From contig OX104116.1 in NCBI GenBank assembly GCA_944474755.1, forward strand, positions 10,357,547 to 10,421,546: a stretch of 64,000 nt of DNA, written 5' to 3'. How positions within the stretch are numbered: the stretch's first letter is position 1; every line of letters begins with the position of its first letter. Below are positions 9,701 to 18,025 of the stretch, piece after piece. The notes under the pieces were generated by a model, which was given only the letters and a program-made list of their open reading frames with translations, was not told where the DNA came from and searched no databases. A program made the translations under genes and the position numbers. The stretch is from Limnoperna fortunei (lineage: Eukaryota > Mollusca > Bivalvia > Mytilida > Modiolidae).

Positions 9701-10978
9701 GCCGACATTTTAGAAGAACCTTTGTTCTTTAATCCTTTATTAATTAACCCTAAAACCGATGAACCCTTTTATTTTGAAAATTTTGTACTTGCCGGTATGA
9801 CTAAAGTTAAAGATCTTTTTGATACTAGTCTAAAAAGAAAATTTACTGCAGCAGATCTTGTTGGCATTTTAAGCATTCGTTCTGAACGCTGTATCCAACA
9901 ACATCTGGATTTACTATGGTCGTCTTTTCCTTCGACGTGGAGTGAATTGATAGATCGTTTTTTACATAATGATATTGATATTGGTGTTGTTAACCAATAT
10001 ATTTTTAAAGTAGACATTGACAATGCACCTGAATTAAGTAAGGGTGTTGTTCTCGATAAATGTCCCAAGAAAATGATCTATTTGTTATCTGTTATACAGA
10101 ATTTTAATCGTTCCCATACTAAAAAGTTACTGTCCCCCTGGAATAATATTTTAAAATCAAATGTTCCCCCTAATATCATATATAGTCATGTTTATGAATA
10201 TCCTCATAGCATGCATGAAGGTGATCTTAACTGGAGAATCCTTCATGGTGCTATTTCAACTAGTAAATTTTTTTGTAAAGCTGGGTTTCAGTTATCTGAT
10301 GTTTGTCTCTCTTGTGGTTTGCAAGAAGACTTGCATCACATTTTCGTTTCGTGTCCACGTATACAATGTTTATTAAGTTATGTCCAAAATATTTTGCTTA
10401 AATTTAATGATGTAGGTTCAATAGACTCTTTAATATTTGGACCTTCTACTCTTTCTAGCACTGACCAAACACCACCTCAGGTCAGTGCATATCGATCTCT
10501 TCCAGCTGTCCACACGCCAACATCGGACAGCTGTCCAGTTAGGAGATCGAGTCCAGCTGATCCACTGTCACCTAGGATCAGCTGTCCAGAGATTCCAGTA
10601 CCAGCCGACCACACGTCATCCAGGGTCGGCTGTCCAGCGACGAACAGACAGCCAATGGTGATGGAGGACGGAGCAGTCGTGTTGGGAGAATGTACCAACA
10701 CGCAACGATGGACGAAGAGGTACAGGACCCCAAGACGACTGTTCCAGTGGATTGCCACCCAGGCGAAGATGGCCACCTACGTGACCCTGCAGCACCTAAG
10801 GACCGGAGGCGGACCAACAGAACCACTCCAGGAATTTAGGTCGCGCATCCGCGCCCGTTTAGCAATTGAATTTGCTTATTGTAAGTTTATTAATAATGTT
10901 AATTCTTTTTCAGATTTTTGGTCTTATAATAATGTATTGTGTTTAATTTCTAATGACAAGCTTGTTGTAAATATTTAA
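6797..10978 (+). CDS. LINE copy 1 ORF2: APE endonuclease and reverse transcriptase
   Basis: A 1393-residue polyprotein that should nick target DNA and copy the element RNA by target-primed reverse transcription. The endonuclease spans about residues 20-255: LNTQ at 27-30, QDTH with D58 where APE enzymes usually have Glu, GGDFN at 161-165, the LDRIY block near 223, and SDHD at 247-250. The reverse transcriptase spans about 480-780: SPGIDGLPSEFY at 483, NWRPVSLL at 541, DQEKAFDRV at 611-619, GIRQGCS at 667, YADD at 714-717. A C-terminal Cys/His motif follows, with C1170, C1173, H1180 or H1181 and C1186. Residues about 1221-1302 are encoded by a GC-rich hairpin cassette. Translation may really start at M19 (MSGFSLVSLN), since the first 18 residues are hydrophobic and vary between copies. 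Confidence 0.9.
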   Translation: MFVPINYAFLLLFFITIVMSGFSLVSLNTQGCRDSFKRYFILDSLKSKLNADIVFLQDTHTIPSDEGIWKMIWRGEIVFSHLSTISAGLAICFSNNLEYTILDHKVILPGRILHASIKLQEETVYLLNVYSPTCPKEKLDFLKCLKHHLNQLDSSIPIFLGGDFNCTTNPSLDRTGDVEPHPHSCNEFKNIVKRFKFIDTFRNIHPYDKTYSWSRNDGVAARLDRIYISKHYSQFIRSSEIKPCSYSDHDYVRVYFKEIQSKHKSAYWCLNTSLLDDKSYIDMINNFWISWRLQKSEFKCIQDWWDRGKYKIKELSQEFSVKKSYDFKRKFDSLQTDIELLKSNIAANPNLNSILIEKQHQLSELERIQARGAWVRSRFKYVNDADKPTKYFFDLERKRGTKKLLSHLTLPDGSITDSDQEIKTLARNFYSDLYSPDPVDEGCQNEILKDLPTISDTQKQTLDSAISYDELSSAVLKMNNNKSPGIDGLPSEFYKTFWNIIGRDMHEVFVSSIEENRLPLSCRRAVLTMIPKKGDSSLLKNWRPVSLLCCDYKILTRAFSLRLRTVLPDILHIDQSYCVPGRHISDNIRFISDSTCYANQENIPLAIVSLDQEKAFDRVHHGYLMKTLEAFGFGEYFITCIKTIYTDVHSLLKINNSLSSPFQFKRGIRQGCSLSGQLYAICLEPLLHKLRSKDGLSGLELPLSDGKKSCLSAYADDLDTLLTQDSDFDRLSFWLDIYQKASNSKINLQKSEGLWVGSWKNRNDCPLGLKWNNKGLKVLGTFVGNNRDFYKQNWEGMEEDITIKLDRWKPFARGLSLRGRTLVINLLSASKLWHRLNSVAVPDEIISAIQNKFVDFLWQGKHWVSKEMLYLPVCTGGQGLVHILSRIRDFRIQFMYRFLTLMNGEDVHPCYYFCKYFLSTVSNLNYDVQLLLLDGDFHYTNIPHFYQDLIKSWKYFESSRIKIDDTSVADILEEPLFFNPLLINPKTDEPFYFENFVLAGMTKVKDLFDTSLKRKFTAADLVGILSIRSERCIQQHLDLLWSSFPSTWSELIDRFLHNDIDIGVVNQYIFKVDIDNAPELSKGVVLDKCPKKMIYLLSVIQNFNRSHTKKLLSPWNNILKSNVPPNIIYSHVYEYPHSMHEGDLNWRILHGAISTSKFFCKAGFQLSDVCLSCGLQEDLHHIFVSCPRIQCLLSYVQNILLKFNDVGSIDSLIFGPSTLSSTDQTPPQVSAYRSLPAVHTPTSDSCPVRRSSPADPLSPRISCPEIPVPADHTSSRVGCPATNRQPMVMEDGAVVLGECTNTQRWTKRYRTPRRLFQWIATQAKMATYVTLQHLRTGGGPTEPLQEFRSRIRARLAIEFAYCKFINNVNSFSDFWSYNNVLCLISNDKLVVNI
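10458..10702 (+). other. ORF2 hairpin cassette, copy 1
   Basis: Five consecutive perfect hairpins lie inside the coding region: stems 10458-10466/10480-10488, 10503-10511/10525-10533, 10554-10563/10575-10584, 10602-10610/10624-10632 and 10678-10685/10695-10702. Stems are 8-10 bp with loops of 9-13 bases. The stretch is far richer in G+C than the rest of ORF2. It encodes a Pro/Ser/Cys-rich linker with repeated SCP or GCP peptides after the zinc motif. Confidence 0.8.
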
Positions 10979-11052
10979 TGGTAAATTTGTATTTGTATTT
11001 GATTTTTAATGTCTCATTAATTTATTGTAAACCGCGATGGGTTAAAGGTTAA

Positions 11053-11207
11053 AACATGGACTGGCGTGTACCAGTCCATGTTGACTTTGATCATTTGGAC
11101 AAAGTCATTTATAGGGCTCTTTAATTTTAACGATAGGTAGGTTAAAAGGTTAAAGTTTAAATTGACTTGTATCAATTTAAACTGACTTTGATCAGTTGGA
11201 CAAAGTC
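11053..11207 (+). other. 3' UTR twin hairpin pairs, copy 1
   Basis: Four hairpins form two pairs. A1 is a 12-bp stem at 11053-11064/11071-11082 with loop CGTGTA. B1 is GACTTTG/CAAAGTC at 11083-11106. A2 is a 12-bp stem at 11154-11165/11172-11183 with loop CTTGTA. B2 is GACTTTG/CAAAGTC at 11184-11207. The pairs look like a 101-bp duplication. 3' stem-loops of this kind are commonly what LINE reverse transcriptases recognise. Confidence 0.8.
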
Positions 11208-11398
11208 TTTTATTTTTTTCTATTGTATTTTCATATACTTTTGGATTTAAAGTTATTATTAATATGTATATTCAAAATTGTTAATGTAGCTTGTCAAATA
11301 ATGTATTGTTAGGTTTATATTTTATGTAATATGAATTTTTGATACCTTGTTAAACTGTGATTGATTGTTTTATTTAATAAAGGGTATTGAAAATTCAA

Positions 11399-11415
11399 TT
11401 CTTCTTCTTCTTCTT
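11399..11415. repeat. (TTC)n junction, copies 1/2
   Basis: About six TTC units are the only sequence between the 3' end of copy 1 and the 5' end of copy 2. No other flank or separate target-site duplication can be seen, as expected if the microsatellite is the target. Confidence 0.9.
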
Positions 11416-11619
11416 GAAGGGATAGGACGTGTTTTTCGGAGCTCCGCTCAAATCATTTATTTCTTGGTTATTTTGTATTGTGGTTCGTAAATATTTGTAT
11501 TGTTGTGTTCAGAAGAAGAAGCTCTTGCATTTTGTGGGGTATTTTTCGTATTTATATCTCGGATTGCCGAGATTTTTGGTGGATTGTTTTTTTGTTTATT
11601 GGTTTGATATTGTTCAAAG

Positions 11620-13161
11620 ATGGCGTCGCCTTCATTTTCTAGTGTAGTAGTTAATGGTAAAACTACTCAGTTGTCGTTGAATGTTGCCTCGAGCAATACT
11701 GTGTTAAATGATAAGGACAATAGGGACCTTAATTTAATTAAGCGAACAATGCCGTCCAAGGTAGGTGTTAAATCCTTGCCCCAGGCTAATGGTGATAAAG
11801 TTTTAAAGTCGCAATTACACAGCGAAAGAGATTTGTTGACTAATAATAATGTACCGTCTGACAGAGAAAGTTCAAGATCGAAAAATAACGATGAGATGCC
11901 GTCATTTGGACATAAGCCTTTTGGCTTTGTCTCAAAGAAACACGGTGTGAAACTAACAAACATACCCTCTGTCTCAATCGAGCAATATGTTGTTGCTATT
12001 GCCGATATTGTCAAACCAGAAAACATAGTGGCTGCCTCTCGTATGAGGTCTGGGGTTGTAGTTTTTTTATCAAATCTCGATGATGTTGAAGAGTTGTGTT
12101 CCAGTGGATTAAGTATTGGGGACGAATTTATTGACGTTCAGTGTTTGGTGAAAATCCCTAAAAAAGTTACTTTGTCTAATTGTCCCCCATTTATTCCAAA
12201 CGATTTACTCGAGGATGAGTTGATGCGTTATGGACGCATAATTTCTGATATAAAACCCATTGCACTGGGTATTAAAATCCCAGCACTAAAACATGTCAAG
12301 TCTTTTAGAAGACAAGTGTCCCTTATTCCCCACCCCAATGTAATATTACCTGAATACTTTGATATGTTTTATCAAAGGCAAAGTTATAGAATTTTTGTTA
12401 ATGACGATGTTGTCTGTTTCAAATGCAAACAGATTGGACACATTCAAACAAGATGTCCCGAAAACAGACCAACAACTGAAAGCAAAAATTCAGAAGCCAA
12501 TACAGACGTTCCGTATTCGGCTGAAAGAGTACCCAAAACTGGGACGATGGAGGAATCTGTTGTCTTGGATTCTGATATTACTGCCTCTGGTAGTCAATCT
12601 GATGTTCCCAACACCCCACACAATGTTTCAAGTCAAAAAAAGTCGGAAGAATTTACAGTTTCCACTGTCATTGTTGACATCCACGCTCCTAATGATAAAG
12701 CGCAGATTGACGTCTTGCCAACAAAGTCTGCACTTAAACGAAAAGCAGGAAACAGTGATTCTGCTATTAGTATGAAAACCCCTACAACTGAAGCTATGTC
12801 TGCTCCAGATGCTATTAGTATATGGGATTTACCCCCTTCATCCCAAATTTTACTTAAAAACAACGAGGAAGAGGATGTAGACATAGAATCTATATCCTCT
12901 GATTTATCTGAACAAAATATGTCTCAAATCGTAGTAGATACTGAGCAAAAGCTTTCAACTGAGGAACTCGATCGATTACTTGCTGAGCTCAAAAGCAACA
13001 AAAAACCTGTAGAAAAATGTTTAGAGTATACATCAAACATACGACAACTTTGTCAAGATTTTATAGACCTTCGTAGAAACCCTGAATCATCCTCACAGTT
13101 AAAGGCGCGTCTCAATAAGTTAATTAAGAAATTAAAGGCATATATGAAAACTCATGCTTAA
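11620..13161 (+). CDS. LINE copy 2 ORF1 protein
   Basis: A 513-residue ORF1 protein. It matches copy 5 ORF1 almost residue for residue to about position 285, except for a two-residue gap near position 69, then differs strongly in the low-complexity segment after the zinc knuckle (CFKCKQIGHIQTRC). The conserved helical tail with the SSQLKARLNKLIKK block is present. The stop is TAA rather than the TAG of other copies. ORF2 starts 23 bases after it. Confidence 0.85.
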   Translation: MASPSFSSVVVNGKTTQLSLNVASSNTVLNDKDNRDLNLIKRTMPSKVGVKSLPQANGDKVLKSQLHSERDLLTNNNVPSDRESSRSKNNDEMPSFGHKPFGFVSKKHGVKLTNIPSVSIEQYVVAIADIVKPENIVAASRMRSGVVVFLSNLDDVEELCSSGLSIGDEFIDVQCLVKIPKKVTLSNCPPFIPNDLLEDELMRYGRIISDIKPIALGIKIPALKHVKSFRRQVSLIPHPNVILPEYFDMFYQRQSYRIFVNDDVVCFKCKQIGHIQTRCPENRPTTESKNSEANTDVPYSAERVPKTGTMEESVVLDSDITASGSQSDVPNTPHNVSSQKKSEEFTVSTVIVDIHAPNDKAQIDVLPTKSALKRKAGNSDSAISMKTPTTEAMSAPDAISIWDLPPSSQILLKNNEEEDVDIESISSDLSEQNMSQIVVDTEQKLSTEELDRLLAELKSNKKPVEKCLEYTSNIRQLCQDFIDLRRNPESSSQLKARLNKLIKKLKAYMKTHA

Positions 13162-13184
13162 ACCACAAATATACCCAAATCAAT

Positions 13185-16100
13185 ATGTATTGTCCTATTA
13201 ATTATGCATTGTTGTTCTGTGTTCTCATTACATTTGTAATGTCTGGTTTTTCATTAGTTTCATTGAACACACAAGGTTGTCGGGATTCTTTTAAAAGATA
13301 TTTTATATTAGATTCTTTGAAATCTAAATTAAATGCAGATATAGTTTTTCTCCAAGATACCCATACCATACCTTCTGATGAAGGTATTTGGAAAATGATA
13401 TGGAGAGGAGAAATAGTGTTCTCTCATCTCTCAACTATTTCTGCTGGATTAGCGATATGTTTTTCAAATAATTTAGAATATACTATTCTAGATCATAAAG
13501 TTATATTACCCGGTCGCATTTTACATGCAACTATTAAAATACAGGAACAAACAATATATTTGTTGAATGTTTATTCCCCAACTTGCCCCAAAGAAAAGCT
13601 AGACTTTTTGAAATATTTAAAACACCATTTGAATCAACTTGATTCTTCGATTCCAATATTTCTTGGAGGTGATTTTAATTGTACTACTAATCCTTCCCTA
13701 GATCGGACAGGAGATACTGAACCCCACCCCCATTCTTGTAATGAATTTAAATCTATTGTTAAACGTTTCAAATTTATTGATACGTTTCGCAATATTCATC
13801 CGTACGATAGAACTTATTCTTGGTCGAGAAATGACGGTGTCGCCGCAAGACTCGATCGAATCTATATATCTAAACATTATAGTCAGTTTATTCGATCCTC
13901 AGAAATAAAACAATGTTCATATTCTGATCATGATTATGTTCGTGTTTATTTTAAAGAAATACCCGGTAAACACAAGAGTGCTTACTGGTGTTTAAATACA
14001 TCTCTTTTAGATGATAAATTGTATGTTGACATGATAAATAACTTTTGGCTTTCTTGGCAATTACAGAAATCTGAGTTTAAGTGTGTTCAAGATTGGTGGG
14101 ATCGTGGAAAATACAAAATAAAGGAACTTTCGCAAGAATTTTCCATTAAAAAGAATTATGATTTTAAACGTAAATTTGATAGTTTAGAATCGGATATTGA
14201 GTTATTAAAATCAAATATTGCAACAAACCCTGATCTCAATGCCATTTTAATTGATAAGCAAAATCAGTTAATCGAACTTGAACGAATCCAGGCCCGTGGT
14301 GCTTGGGTTCGTTCAAGATTCAAATATGTTAATGATTCAGACAAACCTACAAAATACTTTTTTGACCTTGAAAAGAAACGTGGTACTAAGAAACTATTAT
14401 CCCATTTAACCTTGCCTGATGGCAGTATAACTGATTCTGATCAGGAAATAAAAACCCTTGCCCGAAATTTTTACTCCGACTTGTATAGCCCCGATCCGGT
14501 AGATGAAGGTTGTCAAAATGAGATTTTGAAAGACCTTCCTACATTAAATGAAACCCAAAAACAAACATTAGATAGTGTTATAAGTTATGATGAATTGTCC
14601 TCTGCCGTTTTAAAAATGAATAACAATAAGTCTCCTGGTATTGATGGGCTGCCTAGTGAATTTTACAAAACATTTTGGAACATCGTTGGGAATGATATGC
14701 ATGAAGTTTTTGTTACTTCGATTGAAGAAAACAGACTTCCACTTTCGTGCAGAAGAGCCGTTCTGACGATGATTCCGAAGAAAGGTGACAGTAGTTTGTT
14801 AAAAAACTGGAGACCAGTGTCTCTTCTCTGTTGTGATTATAAAATATTAACGAGAGCTTTTTCGCTAAGACTTCGTACCGTTTTACCCGATATATTACAT
14901 ATCGATCAAAGTTATTGTGTACCCGGTCGTCATATCAGTGACAATATTCGTTTTATTTCTGATGCTACTTGTTATGCTAATCAGGAAAATATCCCCCTTG
15001 CTATTGTTTCCCTTGATCAAGAGAAAGCTTTTGATCGTGTTCATCATGGCTATTTGATGAAGACATTAGAAGCTTTCGGTTTTGGCGATTATTTCATTTC
15101 CTGTATTAAAACTATTTATACAGATGTACATAGTTTACTGAAAATTAATAATTCGTTATCTTCCCCTTTTCAATTTAAGAGAGGTATAAGACAAGGATGT
15201 TCCTTGTCTGGTCAGTTATATGCTATCTGCCTTGAACCTCTTTTGCATAAATTAAGGTCAAAAGATGGTCTTTCAGGCATTGAACTTCCATTATCTGATG
15301 GTAAGAAAAGTTGTTTATCTGCATATGCAGATGATTTGGATACACTGTTAACGCAGGACTCTGATTTTGATAGGTTGTCTTTCTGGTTAGATACATACCA
15401 GAAAGCTTCCAATTCAAAAATTAATTTACAAAAGTCAGAAGGTTTGTGGGTGGGAAGTTGGAAACATAGAAATGATTGTCCGCTTGGTTTCAAGTGGAAT
15501 AATAAAGGTTTAAAGGTTTTGGGTACTTTTGTGGGAAACAATAGGGATTTTTATAAACAAAACTGGGAAGGGATGGAAGAGGATATTACTGTCAAACTTG
15601 ACAGGTGGAAACCATTTGCTCGTGGTTTGTCACTTAGAGGACGAACGCTTGTAATTAATTTACTCTCCGCGTCAAAATTGTGGCATCGATTAAATTCAGT
15701 GGCCGTGCCCGATGAAATTATAAATGCCATTCAAAATAAATTTGTTGACTTTTTATGGCAAGGAAAACATTGGGTTTCCAAAGAAATGTTATATCTTCCC
15801 GTATGTACTGGAGGACAGGGTCTAGTTCATATTTTGTCTAGAATTCGTGATTTTCGAATTCAATTTATGTATAGATTTTTGACATTAATGAATGGTGAAG
15901 AAGTTCACCCTTGTTACTATTTTTGTAAATATTTTTTGTCTACTGTTTCTAATTTGAATTATGATGTTCAATTGTTATTACTTGATGGGGATTTTCAATA
16001 TACTAACATCCCAAGCTTTTATCAAGATTTAATAAAAGCCTGGAAATATTTTGAATCATCTAGAATAAAAATAGATGATATCTCAGTTTCAGACATTTTA

Positions 16101-17363
16101 GAAGAACCTTTGTTCTTTAATCCTTTATTAATTAACCCTAAAACTGATGAACCTTTTTATTTTGAAAATTTTGTAATTGCTGGTATAACAAAAGTTAAAG
16201 ATCTTTTTGATACTAGTCTAAAAAGAAAATTTACTGCAGTAGATCTTGTTGGAATTTTAAGCACTCGTTCTGAACGCTGTATCCAACAACATCTGGATTT
16301 ACTATGGTCTTCTTTTCCTCCGGAGTGGAGTATATTGATTGACCGTTTTCTAAATAATGATATTGATGTTGGTTTTGTTCACCAATATATTTTTAAATTA
16401 AATATTGACAATGCACCTGAATTAAGTAAGGGTGTTGTTCTGGATAAATGTCCCAAGAAAATCATTTATTTGTTATCTGTTGTTCAAAATTTTAATTGTT
16501 CCCGTACCAAAAGGTTACTGTCCCCTTGGAATAATATTTTAAAATCAAACGTTCCCCTTAATGTTATATATAGTCATGTTTATGAATATCCTCATAGCAT
16601 GCATGAAGGTGACCTTAACTGGAGAATCCTTCATGGTGCTATTGCATCCGGTAAATTTTACTTTAAATCTGGTTATCAGCAGTCGGATGTTTGTACCTCT
16701 TGTGGTTTGCAGGAGGACTTATACCACATTTTTGTTTCCTGTCCACGTTTACAAATTTTATTAAGCCATGTTAAAAATATTTTGCGTAAACTAATCATAA
16801 ATGATCTAGGTTCAATAGACACTTTTATATTTGGACCTTCTACCATAAGCACTGACCATACGCCACCTCAGGTCAGTGCAAATCGATCTCCTCCAGCTGT
16901 CCACACGCCACCATCGGACAGCTGTCCAGTTAGGAGATCGATTCCAGCTGATCCACCGCCACCTAGGATCAGCTGTCCAGATACACTAGCCGGCCGCACA
17001 TCATCCACGGCCGGCTGTCCTGAGACGATGATGGAACCTATGTTAATGGAGGATGGTGCCGTCGTGTTGGGAGAAGGTACTAGCACACACCGATGGACGA
17101 AGACCCAGAGGATCCCAAGACGGCTGTACCTATGGATTGCCAACCAGGCGAAGATGGCCACCTACGTGACCCTGCAGCACCTGAGGACCGGAGGCGGACA
17201 GACAGACCCACTCCAGGAATTCAGGTCGCGCATCCGCGCCCGGTTGGCAATTGAATTTGCCTATTGTAAGTTTATAAATAATGTTCATTCTTTTTCAGAT
17301 TTTTGGTGTTTTAATAATGTATTGTGTTTTATTTCTAATGACAAGCTTTTTGTGAATATTTAA
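13185..17363 (+). CDS. LINE copy 2 ORF2: endonuclease-reverse transcriptase
   Basis: 1392 residues, uninterrupted. It keeps QDTH, GGDFN and SDHD in the endonuclease and DQEKAFDRV, GIRQGCS and YADD in the reverse transcriptase. The C-terminal Cys/His motif reads CTSCGLQEDLYHIFVSC, with Tyr where the others have the first His, so the second His must be the ligand. The hairpin cassette here encodes AGRTSSTAGCP in place of ADHTSSRVGCP, and both changes preserve base pairing. A start at the internal MSGFSLVSLN is equally possible. Confidence 0.9.
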   Translation: MYCPINYALLFCVLITFVMSGFSLVSLNTQGCRDSFKRYFILDSLKSKLNADIVFLQDTHTIPSDEGIWKMIWRGEIVFSHLSTISAGLAICFSNNLEYTILDHKVILPGRILHATIKIQEQTIYLLNVYSPTCPKEKLDFLKYLKHHLNQLDSSIPIFLGGDFNCTTNPSLDRTGDTEPHPHSCNEFKSIVKRFKFIDTFRNIHPYDRTYSWSRNDGVAARLDRIYISKHYSQFIRSSEIKQCSYSDHDYVRVYFKEIPGKHKSAYWCLNTSLLDDKLYVDMINNFWLSWQLQKSEFKCVQDWWDRGKYKIKELSQEFSIKKNYDFKRKFDSLESDIELLKSNIATNPDLNAILIDKQNQLIELERIQARGAWVRSRFKYVNDSDKPTKYFFDLEKKRGTKKLLSHLTLPDGSITDSDQEIKTLARNFYSDLYSPDPVDEGCQNEILKDLPTLNETQKQTLDSVISYDELSSAVLKMNNNKSPGIDGLPSEFYKTFWNIVGNDMHEVFVTSIEENRLPLSCRRAVLTMIPKKGDSSLLKNWRPVSLLCCDYKILTRAFSLRLRTVLPDILHIDQSYCVPGRHISDNIRFISDATCYANQENIPLAIVSLDQEKAFDRVHHGYLMKTLEAFGFGDYFISCIKTIYTDVHSLLKINNSLSSPFQFKRGIRQGCSLSGQLYAICLEPLLHKLRSKDGLSGIELPLSDGKKSCLSAYADDLDTLLTQDSDFDRLSFWLDTYQKASNSKINLQKSEGLWVGSWKHRNDCPLGFKWNNKGLKVLGTFVGNNRDFYKQNWEGMEEDITVKLDRWKPFARGLSLRGRTLVINLLSASKLWHRLNSVAVPDEIINAIQNKFVDFLWQGKHWVSKEMLYLPVCTGGQGLVHILSRIRDFRIQFMYRFLTLMNGEEVHPCYYFCKYFLSTVSNLNYDVQLLLLDGDFQYTNIPSFYQDLIKAWKYFESSRIKIDDISVSDILEEPLFFNPLLINPKTDEPFYFENFVIAGITKVKDLFDTSLKRKFTAVDLVGILSTRSERCIQQHLDLLWSSFPPEWSILIDRFLNNDIDVGFVHQYIFKLNIDNAPELSKGVVLDKCPKKIIYLLSVVQNFNCSRTKRLLSPWNNILKSNVPLNVIYSHVYEYPHSMHEGDLNWRILHGAIASGKFYFKSGYQQSDVCTSCGLQEDLYHIFVSCPRLQILLSHVKNILRKLIINDLGSIDTFIFGPSTISTDHTPPQVSANRSPPAVHTPPSDSCPVRRSIPADPPPPRISCPDTLAGRTSSTAGCPETMMEPMLMEDGAVVLGEGTSTHRWTKTQRIPRRLYLWIANQAKMATYVTLQHLRTGGGQTDPLQEFRSRIRARLAIEFAYCKFINNVHSFSDFWCFNNVLCFISNDKLFVNI
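16859..17086 (+). other. ORF2 hairpin cassette, copy 2
   Basis: The same series of hairpins as in copy 1. The fourth stem is AGCCGGCCG (16988-16996) with CGGCCGGCT (17008-17016), differing from copy 1 by paired changes. The fifth keeps seven pairs using two G-U wobbles (GTGTTGG with CTAGCAC). Confidence 0.8.
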
Positions 17364-17447
17364 TGGTAAGTTATTTTATCTGTATTTTTGATTTTGATTT
17401 TTATTTTCTTGTTTATATATTGTAAACCGCGATGTGTTAAATGTTAA

Positions 17448-17602
17448 AACATGGACTGGCGTGTACCAGTCCATGTTGATTTTGATCATTCGGACAAAGT
17501 CATTTATAGGTTTTTTTAATTTTAATATAGGTAGGTAATAATGTTTAAAGTTTAAACTGGCTTGTATCAGTTTAAACTGACTTTGATCATTTGGACAAAG
17601 TC
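17448..17602 (+). other. 3' UTR twin hairpin pairs, copy 2
   Basis: Same four hairpins. The A2 stem is GTTTAAACTG with CAGTTTAAAC, where copy 1 has GTTTAAATTG with CAATTTAAAC: a paired C-G for T-A change. B1 reads GATTTTG with CAAAGTC, a G-U wobble. Confidence 0.8.
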
Positions 17603-17796
17603 TTTAGAAATATTTGTCTTATTTTATATACTTTTGGGTTTAAAGTTAACTTATTTATATGTATTTTCAAAATTGTTAAATGTAGCTTGTCAAAATAATG
17701 TATTTTTAGGTTTATATTTTATGTTACTTGAATTTTTGATACCTTGTAATACTGTGATTTATTGTTTTATTTAATAAAGGGTATTGAAAATTCAAA

Positions 17797-17819
17797 TTCT
17801 TCTTCTTCTTCTTCTTCTT
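17797..17819. repeat. (TTC)n junction, copies 2/3
   Basis: About seven TTC units directly join the 3' end of copy 2 to the GAAGGGATAGG start of copy 3. Confidence 0.9.
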
Positions 17820-18025
17820 GAAGGGATAGGACGTGTTTTTCGGAGCTCCGCTCAAATCATTTATTTATTGGTTGTTTTGTATTGTAGTTCGACAAAATTT
17901 ATATTGTTGTGTTCAGAAGAAGAAGCTCTTTCATTTTGTGGGGTTGTTTTCATTATTTATTCTCGGATTGCCGAGATTTTTGGTGGATTGTGTTTTTGTT
18001 TATTGGTTTAATTTTTGGTTTAAAG

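Larger units (their letters stand above)
5028..11398 (+). mobile_element. Tx1-clade LINE, copy 1 (complete)
   Basis: A full-length non-LTR retrotransposon of about 6.37 kb. It has a 5' UTR of about 200 bases, ORF1 at 5232-6788, ORF2 from 6797 to 10978, a structured 3' UTR, and AATAAA about 20 bases before the 3' end. There is no poly(A): the element runs from TTC repeat into TTC repeat. The SLDQEKAFDRV and RQGCSLSG reverse-transcriptase blocks, one APE endonuclease and an ORF1 with a CCHC knuckle fit the Tx1 group of L1-like elements. As I recall, some of that group insert into defined sites, including microsatellites. Both ORFs are intact, so this copy could be active or very young. Confidence 0.9.
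11416..17796 (+). mobile_element. Tx1-clade LINE, copy 2 (complete)
   Basis: About 6.38 kb with the same organisation as copy 1. Both ORFs are open. Its 5' UTR end and the first half of ORF1 are almost the same as copy 5. Parts of its reverse-transcriptase region match copy 4 best, so its relationships change along its length. The AATAAA and GGGTATTGAAAATTCAAA end are intact. Confidence 0.9.

Noticed and set aside
10477..10826. Minus-strand open frames of 80-100 residues opposite the 3' part of ORF2, recurring in several copies
   Set aside because: They recur because the sense sequence is conserved and the GC-rich hairpins lack AT-rich stops. No domain, start context or independent conservation is visible.
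17909..18025. N-terminal extension of ORF1 in copies 3 and 4 (39 residues from an upstream ATG)
   Set aside because: It is in-frame 5' UTR that contains the conserved hairpin. The other three copies lack it and all share the MASPSFSS start.
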